DNA of 64,000 bases from Undibacterium paludis (GCF_022568815.1 NZ_JAKZHX010000007.1:248001-312000), one strand, 5' to 3'; shown: positions 1 through 11,414, counted from the first letter of the stretch. The notes: generated by a model from the letters alone, not told the origin. Numbers and translations: made by a program.

Positions 1-445
1 TGATTTCGTCAGTGACCACTGTGTCGTTTTCATTGATGATAGGGACGACGCCAAAGCGTAACAGGGTAAACAGTGTGGAACGCGCATTCAGATAGCGCTC
101 ACGGTCAGCCAGATCAGCATGCGTCAACAGTATCTGCGCCGTACCTATGCCATGCTCACTAAAGCTGCTTTCATAAATTTGCGCCAGCCCCATCTGCCCG
201 ACAGCAGCACAAGCCTGCAATTCATGGATGCCAGTCGGTCGTTTTTCAAAACCCAGACGCTGGCGCCCCTCGGCAATGGCGCCGGAGCTGACGAGTACGA
301 CTTCCTTCCCCATGCTGCGCAAAGCGGCGATCTGCGCCGCCCATTTGGCGATAGCCACTTTGTCGAGTCCCTTGCCGTCGTTGGTGACGAGTGAAGAACC
401 GACTTTGATGATCAGACGTTTTGCTTGTTGGATGACAGATTGCAT
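1..445 (-). CDS. proB: Glutamate 5-kinase, N-terminal part (cut by window edge)
   Basis: Catalyses ATP-dependent phosphorylation of L-glutamate, the first step of proline synthesis, in the cytoplasm. Reading the minus strand from the ATG at 445 gives [20 protein letters not shown], the typical amino-acid-kinase start with the glycine/serine nucleotide-binding loop (KVGSSLVTN). It continues through [12 protein letters not shown] and ends near [11 protein letters not shown] at the window edge. About 148 residues are visible and the C-terminal kinase part and any PUA domain lie outside. It follows obgE in the same direction, an order common in betaproteobacteria, but about 240 bp and a terminator separate them, so it probably has its own promoter. 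The identification rests on clear family motifs. Confidence 0.93.
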   Translation of the reverse strand, partial: MQSVIQQAKRLIIKVGSSLVTNDGKGLDKVAIAKWAAQIAALRSMGKEVVLVSSGAIAEGRQRLGFEKRPTGIHELQACAAVGQMGLAQIYESSFSEHGIGTAQILLTHADLADRERYLNARSTLFTLLRFGVVPIINENDTVVTDEI

Positions 446-662
446 AAATGCTCAGTACAAATGATCAAATTGCTGACCACTTTACGGAACGTGGAACAGC
501 GAAAACAGAAAATTATACTTTATATGGATTGAGCATAGACAATCTAAATTAAATTTAGAATCGTGTGATGAATTCTTATTTTAATGAGATTTAAGTTATC
601 AAAAAAATAAATTACGTACTCAAAAGCAACACTAACATCACGCGCAGGACTGCGGGCGAAAA

Positions 663-686
663 AAAGCCCGGTAAAAACCGGGCTTT
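663..686 (-). terminator. Rho-independent terminator after obgE
   Basis: A 10-bp perfect stem, AAAGCCCGGT pairing with ACCGGGCTTT around a 4-nt A loop, lies just beyond the obgE stop codon. On the minus strand it is followed by TTTTTTCGCCC, a short U tract. It separates obgE from proB. Confidence 0.85.
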
Positions 687-689
687 CAT

Positions 690-1802
<1,113 letters not shown>

Positions 1803-2000
1803 TTACCACCTAAAAAAGCTTGTATAAATTTTTGTATCCTGATGGAACAATAAATTTATACAGGATTTCTTCAAATTAAAAGGATCAACAGCGAGTCCGT
1901 CAGCAAAATCTGGTCAAAGAAGAATAGCGTTTTGTACGTTTCTGACGTGTGCGCTTGATGGCACATACTCATTGCCCCGGTCTTGCGCCGGAACCAACTA

Positions 2001-2029
2001 AAAAGGCTCTACCAATGGCAGAGCCTTTT
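2001..2029 (-). terminator. Terminator of the rplU-rpmA operon
   Basis: AAAAGGCTCT pairs perfectly with AGAGCCTTTT across a 9-nt loop, 42 bp past the rpmA stop. The minus-strand copy ends in TTTTTAG. The rest of 1800-2070 shows no gene or other structure. Confidence 0.85.
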
Positions 2030-2070
2030 ATCATACTGGCTTGCGCCCTGCTTTGAATTACTTCAATGCA

Positions 2071-2334
2071 TTACGCTGCGTCAGCAACAACAATTGCGTA
2101 CTGGTGCTTGTTGGCACCTTTGGTCGCGAATTGTACTTTGCCGTTAACCAGGGCGAACAGAGTGTGGTCTTTGCCCATGCCTACGTTTTCACCAGCGTGT
2201 ACGCGTGTGCCGCGTTGACGAATGATGATGCCGCCAGCATTGATGGTCTGACCGCCGTAAACTTTAACGCCAAGACGTTTCGATTCCGAGTCACGGCCGT
2301 TGCGCGTGGTGCCGCCGCCTTTTTTGTGTGCCAT
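2071..2334 (-). CDS. rpmA: 50S ribosomal protein L27
   Basis: L27 is a large-subunit protein whose N-terminal tail reaches the peptidyl-transferase centre. The 87-aa product starts [20 protein letters not shown], the normal unprocessed bacterial form without the Firmicute N-terminal extension, and carries the conserved [23 protein letters not shown] segment. It lies 44 bp downstream of rplU in the same direction and the two form one operon. Length is standard. Confidence 0.97.
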   Translation of the reverse strand: MAHKKGGGTTRNGRDSESKRLGVKVYGGQTINAGGIIIRQRGTRVHAGENVGMGKDHTLFALVNGKVQFATKGANKHQYAIVVADAA

Positions 2335-2378
2335 TTATTAGCTCCTTGAATACAGGTAGATGGTTGCTGATCTACAGA

Positions 2379-2690
2379 TTAGCCGTTGATAGAGACGATT
2401 TGCAATTCAGTGTAGTTTTGGCGATGGCCTTGACGTTTCTGATAGTGCTTACGACGACGCATTTTGAAAATGCGCACTTTGTCGTGACGACCGTGATCTA
2501 CAACCTTAGCCAGCACCGTAGCACCTGCGACCAATGGAGCACCAAACTTAATGGTCTCACCAGCACCCAAAGCGAGTACTTGATCAATGGTGATTTCGGA
2601 GCCAATGTCTGCAGGTATCTGTTCTACTTTAAGTTTTTCACCAGCGACAACTTTATATTGTTTGCCGCCGGTTTTTATGACCGCGTACAT
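2379..2690 (-). CDS. rplU: 50S ribosomal protein L21
   Basis: Large-subunit ribosomal protein that binds 23S rRNA. From the ATG at 2690 the product is 103 aa, exactly the family length, starting [20 protein letters not shown] and containing the C-terminal [16 protein letters not shown] rRNA-binding motif. An in-frame start 15 bases upstream would add five residues atypical of the family. The AGG of the TGATGAGG ribosome-binding site lies at a better distance from the inner ATG. First gene of the rplU-rpmA operon, driven by the promoter at 2773-2801. Confidence 0.97.
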   Translation of the reverse strand: MYAVIKTGGKQYKVVAGEKLKVEQIPADIGSEITIDQVLALGAGETIKFGAPLVAGATVLAKVVDHGRHDKVRIFKMRRRKHYQKRQGHRQNYTELQIVSING

Positions 2691-2772
2691 GTGAAACCTC
2701 ATCAAATGAATAAAAAGAATTTTTCTCCCGCTACAGAGCGAAAAACCATCTGAGAAATCGGGAAAACCCCAG

Positions 2773-2801
2773 ATTGTACATAATCCTCACCCTAGCGTCA
2801 A
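2773..2801 (-). promoter_or_regulatory. Sigma-70-type promoter of rplU-rpmA
   Basis: On the minus strand TTGACG (2801-2796) and TACAAT (2778-2773) are separated by exactly 17 bp, giving a predicted start near 2766 and a leader of about 75 nt before rplU. One mismatch from consensus in each hexamer fits the strong expression expected of ribosomal proteins. Confidence 0.75.
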
Positions 2802-2931
2802 AGACTATTTGCATATTTTTTCAGCAAACCCATGGTAAACAGGCAATCGGCTTGCGATAAATACGGGAAACATGAGAGAACAAGTGCAATTCAAGCAAAA
2901 CATCAGCTCTGCATCGTATAATCTGACCATC

Positions 2932-3936
2932 ATGGATTTTTTTGCAGGTTCCCCCTTGTCTGCCACAAATAACACTAACCCCATCACTGATCTGATCGCC
3001 TCTGACATGTCTGAGGTCAACCAGGTAATCCGCACCAAACTGCATTCTGAAGTTGCCCTGGTCAACCAGATCGCCGAATACATTATCAGCGCAGGTGGCA
3101 AACGGATACGGCCCGTCCTGGTCTTGCTGGTTGCCAATGCCTATCAGTACAAAGGCCGGCATCACCATGAGTTGGCAGCCATTGTTGAGTTCATTCATAC
3201 CGCCACCCTGTTGCATGACGACGTGGTCGATGAGTCATCAATGCGGCGTGGCCGCAAGACCGCCAACGCTCTGTTTGGCAATGCGGCCTCGGTACTGGTG
3301 GGTGATTTCCTGTATTCACGGGCTTTCCAGATGATGGTGTCAATCAACAGCATGCAGATCATGCAGATCCTTGCTGATGCCACCAATGTGATTGCTGAAG
3401 GTGAAGTCTTGCAGTTGCTCAATATGCATGATCCGGATGTCACGGAAGAACGCTATTTGCAGGTGATACGCTCGAAAACGGCCAAACTGTTTGAAGCAGC
3501 CGCAGAGATTGGCGCCCTGATTGCCGGTGCCAACCAGGTGCAGATAGAGGCAGCAGGCGAATATGGCCGCTCGCTCGGTACAGCCTTCCAGCTCATCGAC
3601 GATGTTCTTGATTATTCCGGCAATGCGGAAGACATAGGCAAAAACGTTGGCGATGACCTGCGTGAAGGCAAACCCACCCTGCCTTTGATCTATCTGATGA
3701 AAAATGGCACAACGGAAGAAAAAGAACTGGTACGCGCCTGCATAGAAAATGGTGATGAATCCAAATTTGACGCCATTCTGGCGGCAATTACAAAATCGGG
3801 AGCCCTCGCCTATACTCAGGATGAAGCAGTAAAAGCAGCGAACCGTGCAGCCGCAGCGATTGCCAATTTACCCGAAAGCGCTTTCAAGGAAGCAATGATA
3901 AAACTCTGTGCATTTGCCGTCGGCAGGAATCATTAA
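2932..3936 (+). CDS. ispB: Octaprenyl diphosphate synthase (trans-isoprenyl diphosphate synthase)
   Basis: Extends farnesyl diphosphate with isopentenyl diphosphate units to make the quinone side chain. The 334-aa product has both aspartate-rich metal sites, HDDVVDESSMRRG and LIDDVLDYSG, plus the family signature GGKRIRPVLVLL near the N terminus. The frame is open to an ATG at 2872. I chose 2932 because a TATAAT at 2917-2922 lies just before it and because the length then matches the family. If that -10 is used the message would be almost leaderless. It diverges from rplU, a usual betaproteobacterial arrangement. The exact chain length (octaprenyl) is taken from the family, not readable here. 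Confidence 0.93.
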   Translation: MDFFAGSPLSATNNTNPITDLIASDMSEVNQVIRTKLHSEVALVNQIAEYIISAGGKRIRPVLVLLVANAYQYKGRHHHELAAIVEFIHTATLLHDDVVDESSMRRGRKTANALFGNAASVLVGDFLYSRAFQMMVSINSMQIMQILADATNVIAEGEVLQLLNMHDPDVTEERYLQVIRSKTAKLFEAAAEIGALIAGANQVQIEAAGEYGRSLGTAFQLIDDVLDYSGNAEDIGKNVGDDLREGKPTLPLIYLMKNGTTEEKELVRACIENGDESKFDAILAAITKSGALAYTQDEAVKAANRAAAAIANLPESAFKEAMIKLCAFAVGRNH

Positions 3937-4273
3937 ATCGACTATTTAACAGATTGTTACAAAATTGAACACCCCTCTTTCTGGTGTCGCCGCAGCCGTC
4001 CACGGCAACTGCAGAGAAGGGGAAAGCCCATCATTCCACAGGACGGGAAGATGGCTGCTATACAGAGTATATACAGAGTAAAGAAACCGCAAACTACCGT
4101 CGTTACCAGCAGATAAAGTTGAACTGATTTTTGAACTTGCAGCAAAAGTAAGCGCCTTGTATTTTATGCCCGGTATTGTGTCATAACAGCCCGGAGCGAC
4201 TTTACAAATAACGGGCTTGGTTGCATTATCCTAAAGCAACTGATTGTTTTGGCAAATCTACTCAAAGTATCCT
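3937..4273 (+). other. Intergenic region ispB-pilB, no gene seen
   Basis: About 340 bp. I see no tRNA, terminator with U tract or plausible ORF. A tandem 11-bp duplication (TATACAGAGTA twice, 4059-4080) is the only regular structure, and no clear promoter for pilB could be picked. Confidence 0.5.
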
Positions 4274-6001
4274 ATGTCCGCTGTTCTACCAAATCCAACA
4301 TCGCAAGCGCCAAGCTCGGGCCTGGCAAGGGCACTGACTCAGGCTAATTTATTAACTGCGGCGCAAATCGAGACCGTCAATAAAAAAGCGCAGGCAGAAA
4401 AGAGTAGCTTTATTGATGCACTTACCCAAAGCGGCACGCTGAGTGCGCGTGACCTGGCCACTTTTTGCTCGGATGCCTTTGGCTATCCCTTGCTCGACCT
4501 GACACTGATCAATGAGTCCCTGATCCCGGAAAAACTGGTTGATCACAAGCTCATGCAGGCACAACGCCTGATCGCCATTGCCAAGAAGGGCAACAAGGTT
4601 TCACTGGCCATATCAGACCCGACCAATAATTCAGCCCTCGACCAGGTCAAGTTCCAGACTGGTCTGGGTGTTGATGTCATCATCGTCCAGCACGACGCCC
4701 TGATCAAGCTGCTGGACCGTCTTGGCAAATCGTCTGAACAAAGCCTCAATGAAATTGGCGGCGATGAATTTGAGCTGGAATTCAAGGAAGACGACCTTGG
4801 TGCAGCGGCGGCAGAGGCGCAAGCTACTGAAATTGATGATGCCCCCGTCGTCAAGTTCCTGCAAAAGATGCTGGTAGACGCCATTAATATGGGCGCGTCC
4901 GACTTGCACTTCGAACCTTTTGAGAAGTTCTATCGCATACGATTCCGTGTTGATGGTGAGCTGAGGGAAATTGCCCAGCCACCACTGGCCATCAAAGAAA
5001 AACTGGCATCGCGTATCAAGGTTATTTCCAAACTCGACATCTCGGAAAAACGCATACCGCAAGACGGCCGCATGAAGCTGCAACTGAGCGCCAGCAAGTC
5101 CATCGACTTTCGTGTAAGTACTTTGCCTACGCTGTTCGGCGAAAAGATCGTTATGCGTATTCTGGATGGTTCCCAGGCGCAAATGGGTATTGATGCCCTT
5201 GGTTATGATCCCGATCATAAAGCGATCCTCCTGGACGCCATTCAACGCCCTTATGGGATGGTACTGGTTACCGGGCCTACCGGCTCCGGTAAAACCGTTT
5301 CCCTGTACACCTGTCTGAACGTCATCAATAAGCCTGGCATCAATATTTCAACCGCTGAAGATCCGGCCGAGATCAATTTGCCAGGCGTCAATCAGGTTAA
5401 CGTCAATGACAAGGCCGGGCTAACCTTTGCAGCAGCCCTGAAATCCTTCCTGCGTCAAGATCCCGACGTCATCATGGTTGGTGAAATTCGTGACCTGGAA
5501 ACCGCCGATATTGCCATCAAGGCAGCGCAAACCGGTCACATGGTGTTTTCCACCCTGCATACCAATGATGCGCCTGCAACGCTGACGCGCTTGATGAACA
5601 TGGGAGTTGCCCCGTTCAATATTGCATCTTCAGTCATTCTCATTACGGCACAAAGGCTGGCGCGCCGACTCTGCACTTGCAAAAAACCCGTCGAAATCCT
5701 TGATGAAGTTTTGCTGCAGGCCGGTTTCAAGGATGATGACCTTGATGGTACCTGGAAACCCTATGGGCCTGTGGGTTGCGAACGCTGCAACGGCGGTGGT
5801 TACAAGGGCCGTGTCGGTATTTATCAGCTGATGCCAATTTCAGAATCAATAGAAAGACTGATCCTGGCCAGTGCCAGCGCGTTGGATATTGAAGAGCAGG
5901 CACAGAGAGAAGGTATCAGGAATTTGCGCCAGTCTGGATTATTGAAAGTAAGACAAGGATTAACCAGCCTGGAAGAAGTGCTTGGATGCACAAACGAATA
6001 A
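4274..6001 (+). CDS. pilB: Type IV pilus assembly ATPase PilB
   Basis: Hexameric cytoplasmic ATPase that powers pilus extension. The 575-aa product (start MSAVLPNPTSQ) has the N-terminal T2SSE/MshEN-type domain over residues 20-160 and a GSPII_E ATPase domain. Walker A GPTGSGKT lies near residue 335, an Asp-box region is at FLRQDPDVIMVGEIRD, and the His-box is STLHTNDAPATLTR. A C-terminal four-cysteine zinc module (CTCKK and CERCNGGGYKGR) also marks PilB against the retraction ATPase PilT. An in-frame ATG ten codons upstream has no better ribosome-binding site. First gene of pilB-pilC-pilD; pilins and the secretin are elsewhere. Confidence 0.96.
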   Translation: MSAVLPNPTSQAPSSGLARALTQANLLTAAQIETVNKKAQAEKSSFIDALTQSGTLSARDLATFCSDAFGYPLLDLTLINESLIPEKLVDHKLMQAQRLIAIAKKGNKVSLAISDPTNNSALDQVKFQTGLGVDVIIVQHDALIKLLDRLGKSSEQSLNEIGGDEFELEFKEDDLGAAAAEAQATEIDDAPVVKFLQKMLVDAINMGASDLHFEPFEKFYRIRFRVDGELREIAQPPLAIKEKLASRIKVISKLDISEKRIPQDGRMKLQLSASKSIDFRVSTLPTLFGEKIVMRILDGSQAQMGIDALGYDPDHKAILLDAIQRPYGMVLVTGPTGSGKTVSLYTCLNVINKPGINISTAEDPAEINLPGVNQVNVNDKAGLTFAAALKSFLRQDPDVIMVGEIRDLETADIAIKAAQTGHMVFSTLHTNDAPATLTRLMNMGVAPFNIASSVILITAQRLARRLCTCKKPVEILDEVLLQAGFKDDDLDGTWKPYGPVGCERCNGGGYKGRVGIYQLMPISESIERLILASASALDIEEQAQREGIRNLRQSGLLKVRQGLTSLEEVLGCTNE

Positions 6002-6025
6002 TAAGAGAGATAAGAGAGTAGTGAT

Positions 6026-7261
6026 ATGGCAACCAGTGCAGCAAAATCAGCAAAATCAGGACAACCTAAAGAACAGTTATATGCCTGGGAAGGCAAGGAT
6101 AAGTTTGGTAAGGTCGTCAGGGGTGAAACACGTGCGGGCGGCGAAGCGATCGTCAACGCGACCCTGCGCAGACAGGGTATCCTGGTTACCAAGCTCAAAA
6201 AGAAATCGTATACCTCCGGCAAGGCCATTACTGAAAAAGATATCACCTTGTTTACTCGCCAGCTGGCGACCATGATGAAGGCTGGCGTACCTTTGTTGCA
6301 GTCTTTTGATATTGTTTCCAAGGGCCATGCCAATCCTTCTGTATCCAAGTTATTGCAGGATATACGCGGCGACGTGGAAACCGGCACCAGCCTGAATGCG
6401 GCTTTCCGCAAGTTCCCATTATATTTCGACCCACTATTTTGCAATCTGGTTGGCGCTGGTGAGCAAGCAGGTATTCTGGAAGATTTGCTGGCACGTCTGG
6501 CGCTATACAAAGAAAAAACCATGGCCATCAAGGCCAAAATCAAGTCAGCGCTGACCTACCCGATCGCCATCCTGGGCATCGCCTTTATCGTTACTGCAGT
6601 GATCATGATCTGGGTCGTTCCAGCATTTAAGCAGGCTTTCAGCAGCTTTGGCGCCGAGTTGCCTGCACCGACGCTGATCGTGATGAATATTTCTGACAAT
6701 TTTGTCAAATACTGGTACATCATTTTTGGCAGCCTGTTTGGCGGTATCTACTTCTTTTTTCAAACATGGCGACGTTCATTGAAGATGCAGCAAACCATGG
6801 ACAGATTATTGCTGCAGGCGCCTATTTTTGGCGAAGTAGTCAGAAAGGCAACCATTGCGCGCTGGACGCGCACCCTGGCAACCATGTTTGCTGCCGGCGT
6901 ACCGCTGGTTGAATCATTGGACTCAGTTGGCGGGGCGGCCGGCAATGCCGTCTACCTCGAAGCAACGATCAAGATACAGACAGAAGTCAGCACGGGTACA
7001 AGCCTGACCGTGGCCATGCAAAATTCCAATGTTTTTCCCAATATGGTCACGCAGATGGTGGCAATTGGTGAGGAGTCGGGCGCGCTGGATCAGATGCTGG
7101 GCAAGGTAGCCGATTTTTATGAAGATGAAGTCGATGAGGCGGTAGCATCCCTGTCCAGTTTGATGGAACCGATCATCATGGTGATCTTGGGTGTCGTTAT
7201 TGGTGGCCTGGTTGTCGCCATGTACCTGCCTATCTTCAAAATGGGTGCGGTTGCGGGATGA
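6026..7261 (+). CDS. pilC: Type IV pilus inner-membrane platform protein PilC
   Basis: Polytopic membrane protein that couples the PilB/PilT motors to pilin polymerisation. The 411-aa product contains the two duplicated T2SSF domains (about residues 75-195 and 280-400), each with the FTRQLATMMKAGVPLLQS / WTRTLATMFAAGVPLVES signature, and three hydrophobic segments (near 180, 230 and 385). It starts 24 bp after pilB and its TGA overlaps the pilD ATG by four bases, so translation is probably coupled. Confidence 0.96.
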   Translation: MATSAAKSAKSGQPKEQLYAWEGKDKFGKVVRGETRAGGEAIVNATLRRQGILVTKLKKKSYTSGKAITEKDITLFTRQLATMMKAGVPLLQSFDIVSKGHANPSVSKLLQDIRGDVETGTSLNAAFRKFPLYFDPLFCNLVGAGEQAGILEDLLARLALYKEKTMAIKAKIKSALTYPIAILGIAFIVTAVIMIWVVPAFKQAFSSFGAELPAPTLIVMNISDNFVKYWYIIFGSLFGGIYFFFQTWRRSLKMQQTMDRLLLQAPIFGEVVRKATIARWTRTLATMFAAGVPLVESLDSVGGAAGNAVYLEATIKIQTEVSTGTSLTVAMQNSNVFPNMVTQMVAIGEESGALDQMLGKVADFYEDEVDEAVASLSSLMEPIIMVILGVVIGGLVVAMYLPIFKMGAVAG

Positions 7262-8121
7262 TGGAAATACTGGTTTTTGCAGCACCGCATGACTGGCCGT
7301 CGACAATAGCCTTCGGGCTATTGGGACTGCTGATAGGCAGTTTTCTCAATGTCGTTATTTACCGGCTGCCCAAAATGCTGATACGCGCCTGGGAAAACGA
7401 CTATGCCACCGAGCATGGGCAAGAGCCACTACATACCGACACCTTTAATCTGATGCTGCCGAGATCTGCCTGTCCACATTGCGGGCACAAGATCACATCC
7501 ATGGAAAATATCCCTGTGATCAGCTATCTGGCCATAGGTGGAAAATGCACCGGCTGCAAGGCAAAGATTTCCATACGCTACCCTTTGATAGAAGCGCTGA
7601 CCGGGCTGATGTCGGCGGGCATGATATGGCATTTTGGCAGTGGTATTGCAGGTATGGCGGCCGTCGTCTTTGTCTGGTTATTGATTGCGATGACCTTTAT
7701 CGATCTGGACACGCAGTTCCTGCCAGACGACTTGACCCTGAGCCTGCTATGGCTGGGCATGCTGGTCAATATCACGGCAACATTTACGCCTCTCAAGGAC
7801 GCCGTCATCGGCACAGTACTAGGCTATCTTGCCTTATGGATAGTGGACCAAATTTTTTTCATGGTTCGCAAGGTACATGGTTTTGGCAACGGTGATTTCA
7901 AATTGCTGGCAGCCTTTGGCGCCTGGATGGGTTGGACCATGTTGCCAGTTGTCATTATATTTTCCTCATTCGTCGGCGCTGCAATCGGTATTGCACAGAT
8001 ATTGCTGAAACGGCTGGGTTGGTCACAACCCATTCCATTTGGTCCCTATCTTGCTGGCGCCGGCCTGATCGCTTTGCTTTGGGGCAAGGACATTGTCGGT
8101 TTCTATTTGAAAACGCTCTAA
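7258..8121 (+). CDS. pilD: Prepilin leader peptidase / N-methyltransferase PilD
   Basis: Membrane aspartyl protease that cleaves type IV prepilin leaders and methylates the new N terminus. The 287-aa product has the N-terminal methylase-type domain with a two-CxxC zinc site (CPHCGHK and CTGCKAK). The peptidase A24 domain follows, with its catalytic aspartates in [12 protein letters not shown] and [16 protein letters not shown]. Several hydrophobic segments are visible. It overlaps pilC by four bases, and its stop overlaps the coaE start by one. Confidence 0.95.
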   Translation: MMEILVFAAPHDWPSTIAFGLLGLLIGSFLNVVIYRLPKMLIRAWENDYATEHGQEPLHTDTFNLMLPRSACPHCGHKITSMENIPVISYLAIGGKCTGCKAKISIRYPLIEALTGLMSAGMIWHFGSGIAGMAAVVFVWLLIAMTFIDLDTQFLPDDLTLSLLWLGMLVNITATFTPLKDAVIGTVLGYLALWIVDQIFFMVRKVHGFGNGDFKLLAAFGAWMGWTMLPVVIIFSSFVGAAIGIAQILLKRLGWSQPIPFGPYLAGAGLIALLWGKDIVGFYLKTL

Positions 8122-8735
8122 TGACCAGCAATTTTTCATTGGGGCTGACAGGTGGCATAGGCAGTGGAAAAACCACTGTTGCCAATATGTTTGGCGAACT
8201 TGGTGCTGCCCTGATTGATACGGATCTGATTGCCCACCAGCTTACTGTTGCTGGAGGACTGGCTATACCGGCCATACGTACACAATTTGGTGATGCTGCC
8301 ATTGCTGCAGATGGCTCCATGGACAGAGCAGCCATACGAGAGCTGGTATTTGCCGACCATGGACAAAAGCAAAAGCTGGAAGCCATACTGCACCCCTTGA
8401 TACGCAAGGAAACTGAACGGGCGGCCCTGGAGTCCATTGGAGATTACCGCATTTTTGTGGTTCCCCTGCTGGTTGAATCAGGTAACTGGAAAAACCGTGT
8501 AAATCGCATCCTGGTCGTTGATTGCGATGAAGAAACACAGGTATTGCGCGTGATGTCCCGCAATAACATGGAGCGTGCGCAGGTAGAAGCCATCATGCGC
8601 AACCAGGTCAGTCGCCAACAGAGACTGGCTGCTGCCGATGACGTAATCGTCAACGATGGTGATCTGGAGAAGATACGTGCTGAAGTTTTACGTCTGCACC
8701 AGACTTATCTCGCGCTGGCTGCTCGTCACGAATAA
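8121..8735 (+). CDS. coaE: Dephospho-CoA kinase
   Basis: Phosphorylates the ribose 3'-OH of dephospho-CoA, the last step of coenzyme A synthesis. From the ATG at 8121 the product is 204 aa, starting [20 protein letters not shown] with the P-loop, followed by the conserved [17 protein letters not shown] and the lid [10 protein letters not shown]. The frame is open upstream through pilD, but the TAATG junction with pilD and the family length fix the start here. Sits with pilD and zapD as in many proteobacteria. Confidence 0.96.
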   Translation: MTSNFSLGLTGGIGSGKTTVANMFGELGAALIDTDLIAHQLTVAGGLAIPAIRTQFGDAAIAADGSMDRAAIRELVFADHGQKQKLEAILHPLIRKETERAALESIGDYRIFVVPLLVESGNWKNRVNRILVVDCDEETQVLRVMSRNNMERAQVEAIMRNQVSRQQRLAAADDVIVNDGDLEKIRAEVLRLHQTYLALAARHE

Positions 8736-8871
8736 ATGTTGATCCACAAGCTGTAACATCAGGAAATAAAATAATTGCAGTAAATCTGCACGCGATGTTT
8801 GTAATTTCACACAGTATGGTTCAGAATCATGTGCAGCTTTGATTGGCACTAATTTTGACAGGGAAACTATT

Positions 8872-9627
8872 TTGATTGTTTACGAATACCCTTTTAACGA
8901 GCGTATTCGCACGTTATTGCGGCTGGAAGACCTGTATGAAAAATTCACTTTTTTCCTGCATCAGTCTGATCCCATGCAGCATCACGTTGCCCTTGCCACC
9001 ATTTTTGAAATGTTGGAAGTCGCTGGTCGTGCCGACCTGAAATCTGATCTGCTGCAAGAACTCGAAAGGCAAAAGCACACGCTCATCAGTTTCAAATCCA
9101 ATCCCAATGTGCAGGCTGACATGCTCGACAAGGTGCTCGACGATGTTGATCGCGCCAGTAGCGGACTGGTTGGCAGTACCGGCAAGACCGGACAGAATAT
9201 CCGTGATAATGAATGGCTGATGAGCATACGCGGCCGCACCATCATCCCGGGTGGCGCCTGTGAATTTGACCTCCCCAGTTATCACGCCTGGCAGAAAAAC
9301 CCCGCAGAAAAACGCTATGCCGACATCAGCGCCTGGTTTGCCCCGATTGCTCCGCTGTTTGACGCCATCAATGTCGTGCTGCGCCTGTTGCGTGAATCAG
9401 GTTCAACGTCCAAGGTGATAGCCCAGGCAGGGAGTTATCAGCAAATGCTGCAAGGCAAGATTTATCAGCTGTTACGGGTCAGTGTGGCACAGGAAATGGG
9501 GGCCATCCCTGAGATTTCGGCCAATAAATACATGCTGTGGATACGTTTTATGTCACAGGATGGCGACATGAAACCCAAGGCGTTTGAAAACGATATTCCG
9601 TTTGACCTGACGCTGTGCAATTTCTGA
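8872..9627 (+). CDS. zapD: Cell division protein ZapD (YacF family)
   Basis: Cytoplasmic FtsZ-bundling protein that stabilises the Z ring. The product (251 aa) begins [20 protein letters not shown], the diagnostic ZapD N terminus, and contains [20 protein letters not shown] and the C-terminal FDLTLCNF. No ATG is available: the start is a TTG at 8872, 6-7 bases after AGGGAAA. A second TTG at 8839 would add 11 residues without a comparable site. It follows coaE by 136 bp and precedes yacG, the standard coaE-zapD-yacG order. Confidence 0.93.
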   Translation: MIVYEYPFNERIRTLLRLEDLYEKFTFFLHQSDPMQHHVALATIFEMLEVAGRADLKSDLLQELERQKHTLISFKSNPNVQADMLDKVLDDVDRASSGLVGSTGKTGQNIRDNEWLMSIRGRTIIPGGACEFDLPSYHAWQKNPAEKRYADISAWFAPIAPLFDAINVVLRLLRESGSTSKVIAQAGSYQQMLQGKIYQLLRVSVAQEMGAIPEISANKYMLWIRFMSQDGDMKPKAFENDIPFDLTLCNF

Positions 9628-9663
9628 TCTGTTTTTTGAATTTATACTGAATTTTTACTGAAC

Positions 9664-9840
9664 ATGGCAACTTTTGTTGACTGCCCCACCTGCAAAACCA
9701 GGGTGGAATGGCTGGAAGCCAATCGCTGGCGTCCATTTTGCTCTGAACGCTGCAAGCAAATTGATCTCGGTGCCTGGGCTGAAGAGAAGTACACCATCCC
9801 GGCAGTCAATCTCCCGGAAGACCCGGAACAGGCCGAATAA
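9664..9840 (+). CDS. yacG: DNA gyrase inhibitor YacG (small zinc protein)
   Basis: Small zinc-binding protein known in E. coli to bind GyrB and block DNA binding. The 58-aa product starts [20 protein letters not shown] and holds the CPTC and FCSERC zinc ligands followed by the family motif [17 protein letters not shown]. It begins 37 bp after zapD. Its stop lies 14 bp from the convergent tyrR-type gene. Confidence 0.92.
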   Translation: MATFVDCPTCKTRVEWLEANRWRPFCSERCKQIDLGAWAEEKYTIPAVNLPEDPEQAE

Positions 9841-9854
9841 GCAAAACAGGCAAG

Positions 9855-11414
9855 CTACCGCTTTTGCGGTATGCCGTATTTGCGCAGCTTGGTCGCTATC
9901 ATTGAATGTGAAGTATCGAGTCGCGCCGCCAGTTTGCGGCTTGATGGATATTGCGGATACAGGGTTTCCAGCAAATTGCGCTCAAAGGCACTGATGGACA
10001 AGTCCCAGTTTTCAGTCGCATCCGTCTTCACTACATCCGCTGTAATACTGCCCTCTGCCCAATCAAGATCGGCAGCATCGAGCACGCGCTGGTCTGACAT
10101 CGTAATCGCCCGAAACACCACATTCTGCAATTGCCGGACATTGCCTGGCCAGTGATTGGATACCAGGGCGGCACAGGCAGCCGCATTCAGGCGGCAAACC
10201 GGTTTTTGCGCCTGGGTGCAGGCACGTTCTATAAAGTGTCTGGCGAGAGGTAGGATATCGTCAGGACGCTCGCGCAGGGCTGGCATTTCCAGATGCAGTA
10301 CATTCAGGCGATAAAACAGGTCTTCACGGAAGCTGCCTTCCTGCACCATTTTGCGCAAATTCCTGTGTGTAGCGCTGACAATGCGAACATCGACCTTGAC
10401 TTCCTTGTCGCTACCTATGCGACGAAACTTTCCGTCATTCAAGAAGCGCAAAAGCTTGGCTTGCAGATACAGCGACATTTCACCGATTTCATCCAGGAAA
10501 ACGGTACCGCCATCGGCCATTTCAAACAAGCCGGGCTTGCCGCCACGCTGGGCACCGGTGAAGGCTCCGGACATATAACCAAATAATTCGCTTTCTGCCA
10601 GACTCTCAGGCAAGGCAGCACAGTTCAATTCCAGAAAAGGCGCGTTGCTGCGTCCACTGACGCCATGGCAGGCCTGCGCCAGCAACTCCTTGCCTGTCCC
10701 GGTTTCACCGGTAATCAGCAAAGGTGCATCAACGACAGCCACGCGGGCGGCACGGGTCTTTAAGGCCCGTATCTGCTCGGATTCACCGATGATGAAATGA
10801 AAGCCACTGCCTTCGGAATGTTGTAAGGCATGCAGGCGACCGCCGATACGGGTCGGCGCATGAAAGGTCAGCACGGCACCGACAGAACGTCCATGCTGGG
10901 CGAGATCCATACCCTGGGGTTCGGATACCGGGGTCACGTCCATGAAATAAGGTTCACCGTTCAGGCTGACTTCACGGCTAGGCAGGCGAAAAGCACAGCT
11001 GATCAATTCTTCCTGTATGCCTGCGTCATCAAGGACCTGGTTCAGGCTCTGTTGACACAGGGCAGCTTCGCTCAAGCGGGTGGCGCTGGCGGCGGCTGCA
11101 TTGGCTATCACGATATGACCGCTGGCATCAATCGCCAATACCGGGTCTTCCATGACTGCCATCATGGTATCGAGGTTGAGACGGCGGCGTATGCCGGGCA
11201 AAACATCCAGCACCTTGATTTCACCTACACCGCGTACAGACTGGCAATCAGCCTGCAGGGAAGGCAACATAAATTCCAGCAATTCAGGGCTGTCTATGTA
11301 GATATGGGGTGGATCAACTTCCACCGCAACCACATTCAGGCCTCGACGCGCCAATACCGCCAGTATTTCGTGGGCAATACCTACTCTGTCCTTGAACTGG
11401 ATATTGATGCGCAT
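9855..11414 (-). CDS. TyrR-type sigma-54-dependent transcriptional activator
   Basis: A 519-aa regulator with the TyrR/PhhR architecture: ACT-like N terminus (1-70), PAS domain (about 80-180), AAA+ domain (about 205-440) and a C-terminal TyrR-type helix-turn-helix (SRKLAARLDTSHSMIATKLR). Walker A is GETGTGKE and Walker B GGTVFLDEIGEM. The sigma-54 contact loop is complete (SGAFTGA), unlike E. coli TyrR, which lacks it and acts with sigma-70, so this protein should open sigma-54 promoters. It lies at the end of the dadX-dadA-Rrf2 gene run, whose promoter has a sigma-54 element and three TyrR-box-like sites, so it is a good candidate for autoregulated control of that operon. The effector (an aromatic or other amino acid at ACT/PAS) is unknown. 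Confidence 0.88.
   Translation of the reverse strand: MRINIQFKDRVGIAHEILAVLARRGLNVVAVEVDPPHIYIDSPELLEFMLPSLQADCQSVRGVGEIKVLDVLPGIRRRLNLDTMMAVMEDPVLAIDASGHIVIANAAAASATRLSEAALCQQSLNQVLDDAGIQEELISCAFRLPSREVSLNGEPYFMDVTPVSEPQGMDLAQHGRSVGAVLTFHAPTRIGGRLHALQHSEGSGFHFIIGESEQIRALKTRAARVAVVDAPLLITGETGTGKELLAQACHGVSGRSNAPFLELNCAALPESLAESELFGYMSGAFTGAQRGGKPGLFEMADGGTVFLDEIGEMSLYLQAKLLRFLNDGKFRRIGSDKEVKVDVRIVSATHRNLRKMVQEGSFREDLFYRLNVLHLEMPALRERPDDILPLARHFIERACTQAQKPVCRLNAAACAALVSNHWPGNVRQLQNVVFRAITMSDQRVLDAADLDWAEGSITADVVKTDATENWDLSISAFERNLLETLYPQYPSSRKLAARLDTSHSMIATKLRKYGIPQKR

Noticed and set aside
4059..4080. 11-bp tandem duplication before pilB
   Set aside because: Two copies only and no link to a promoter or gene; probably chance or a small slip.
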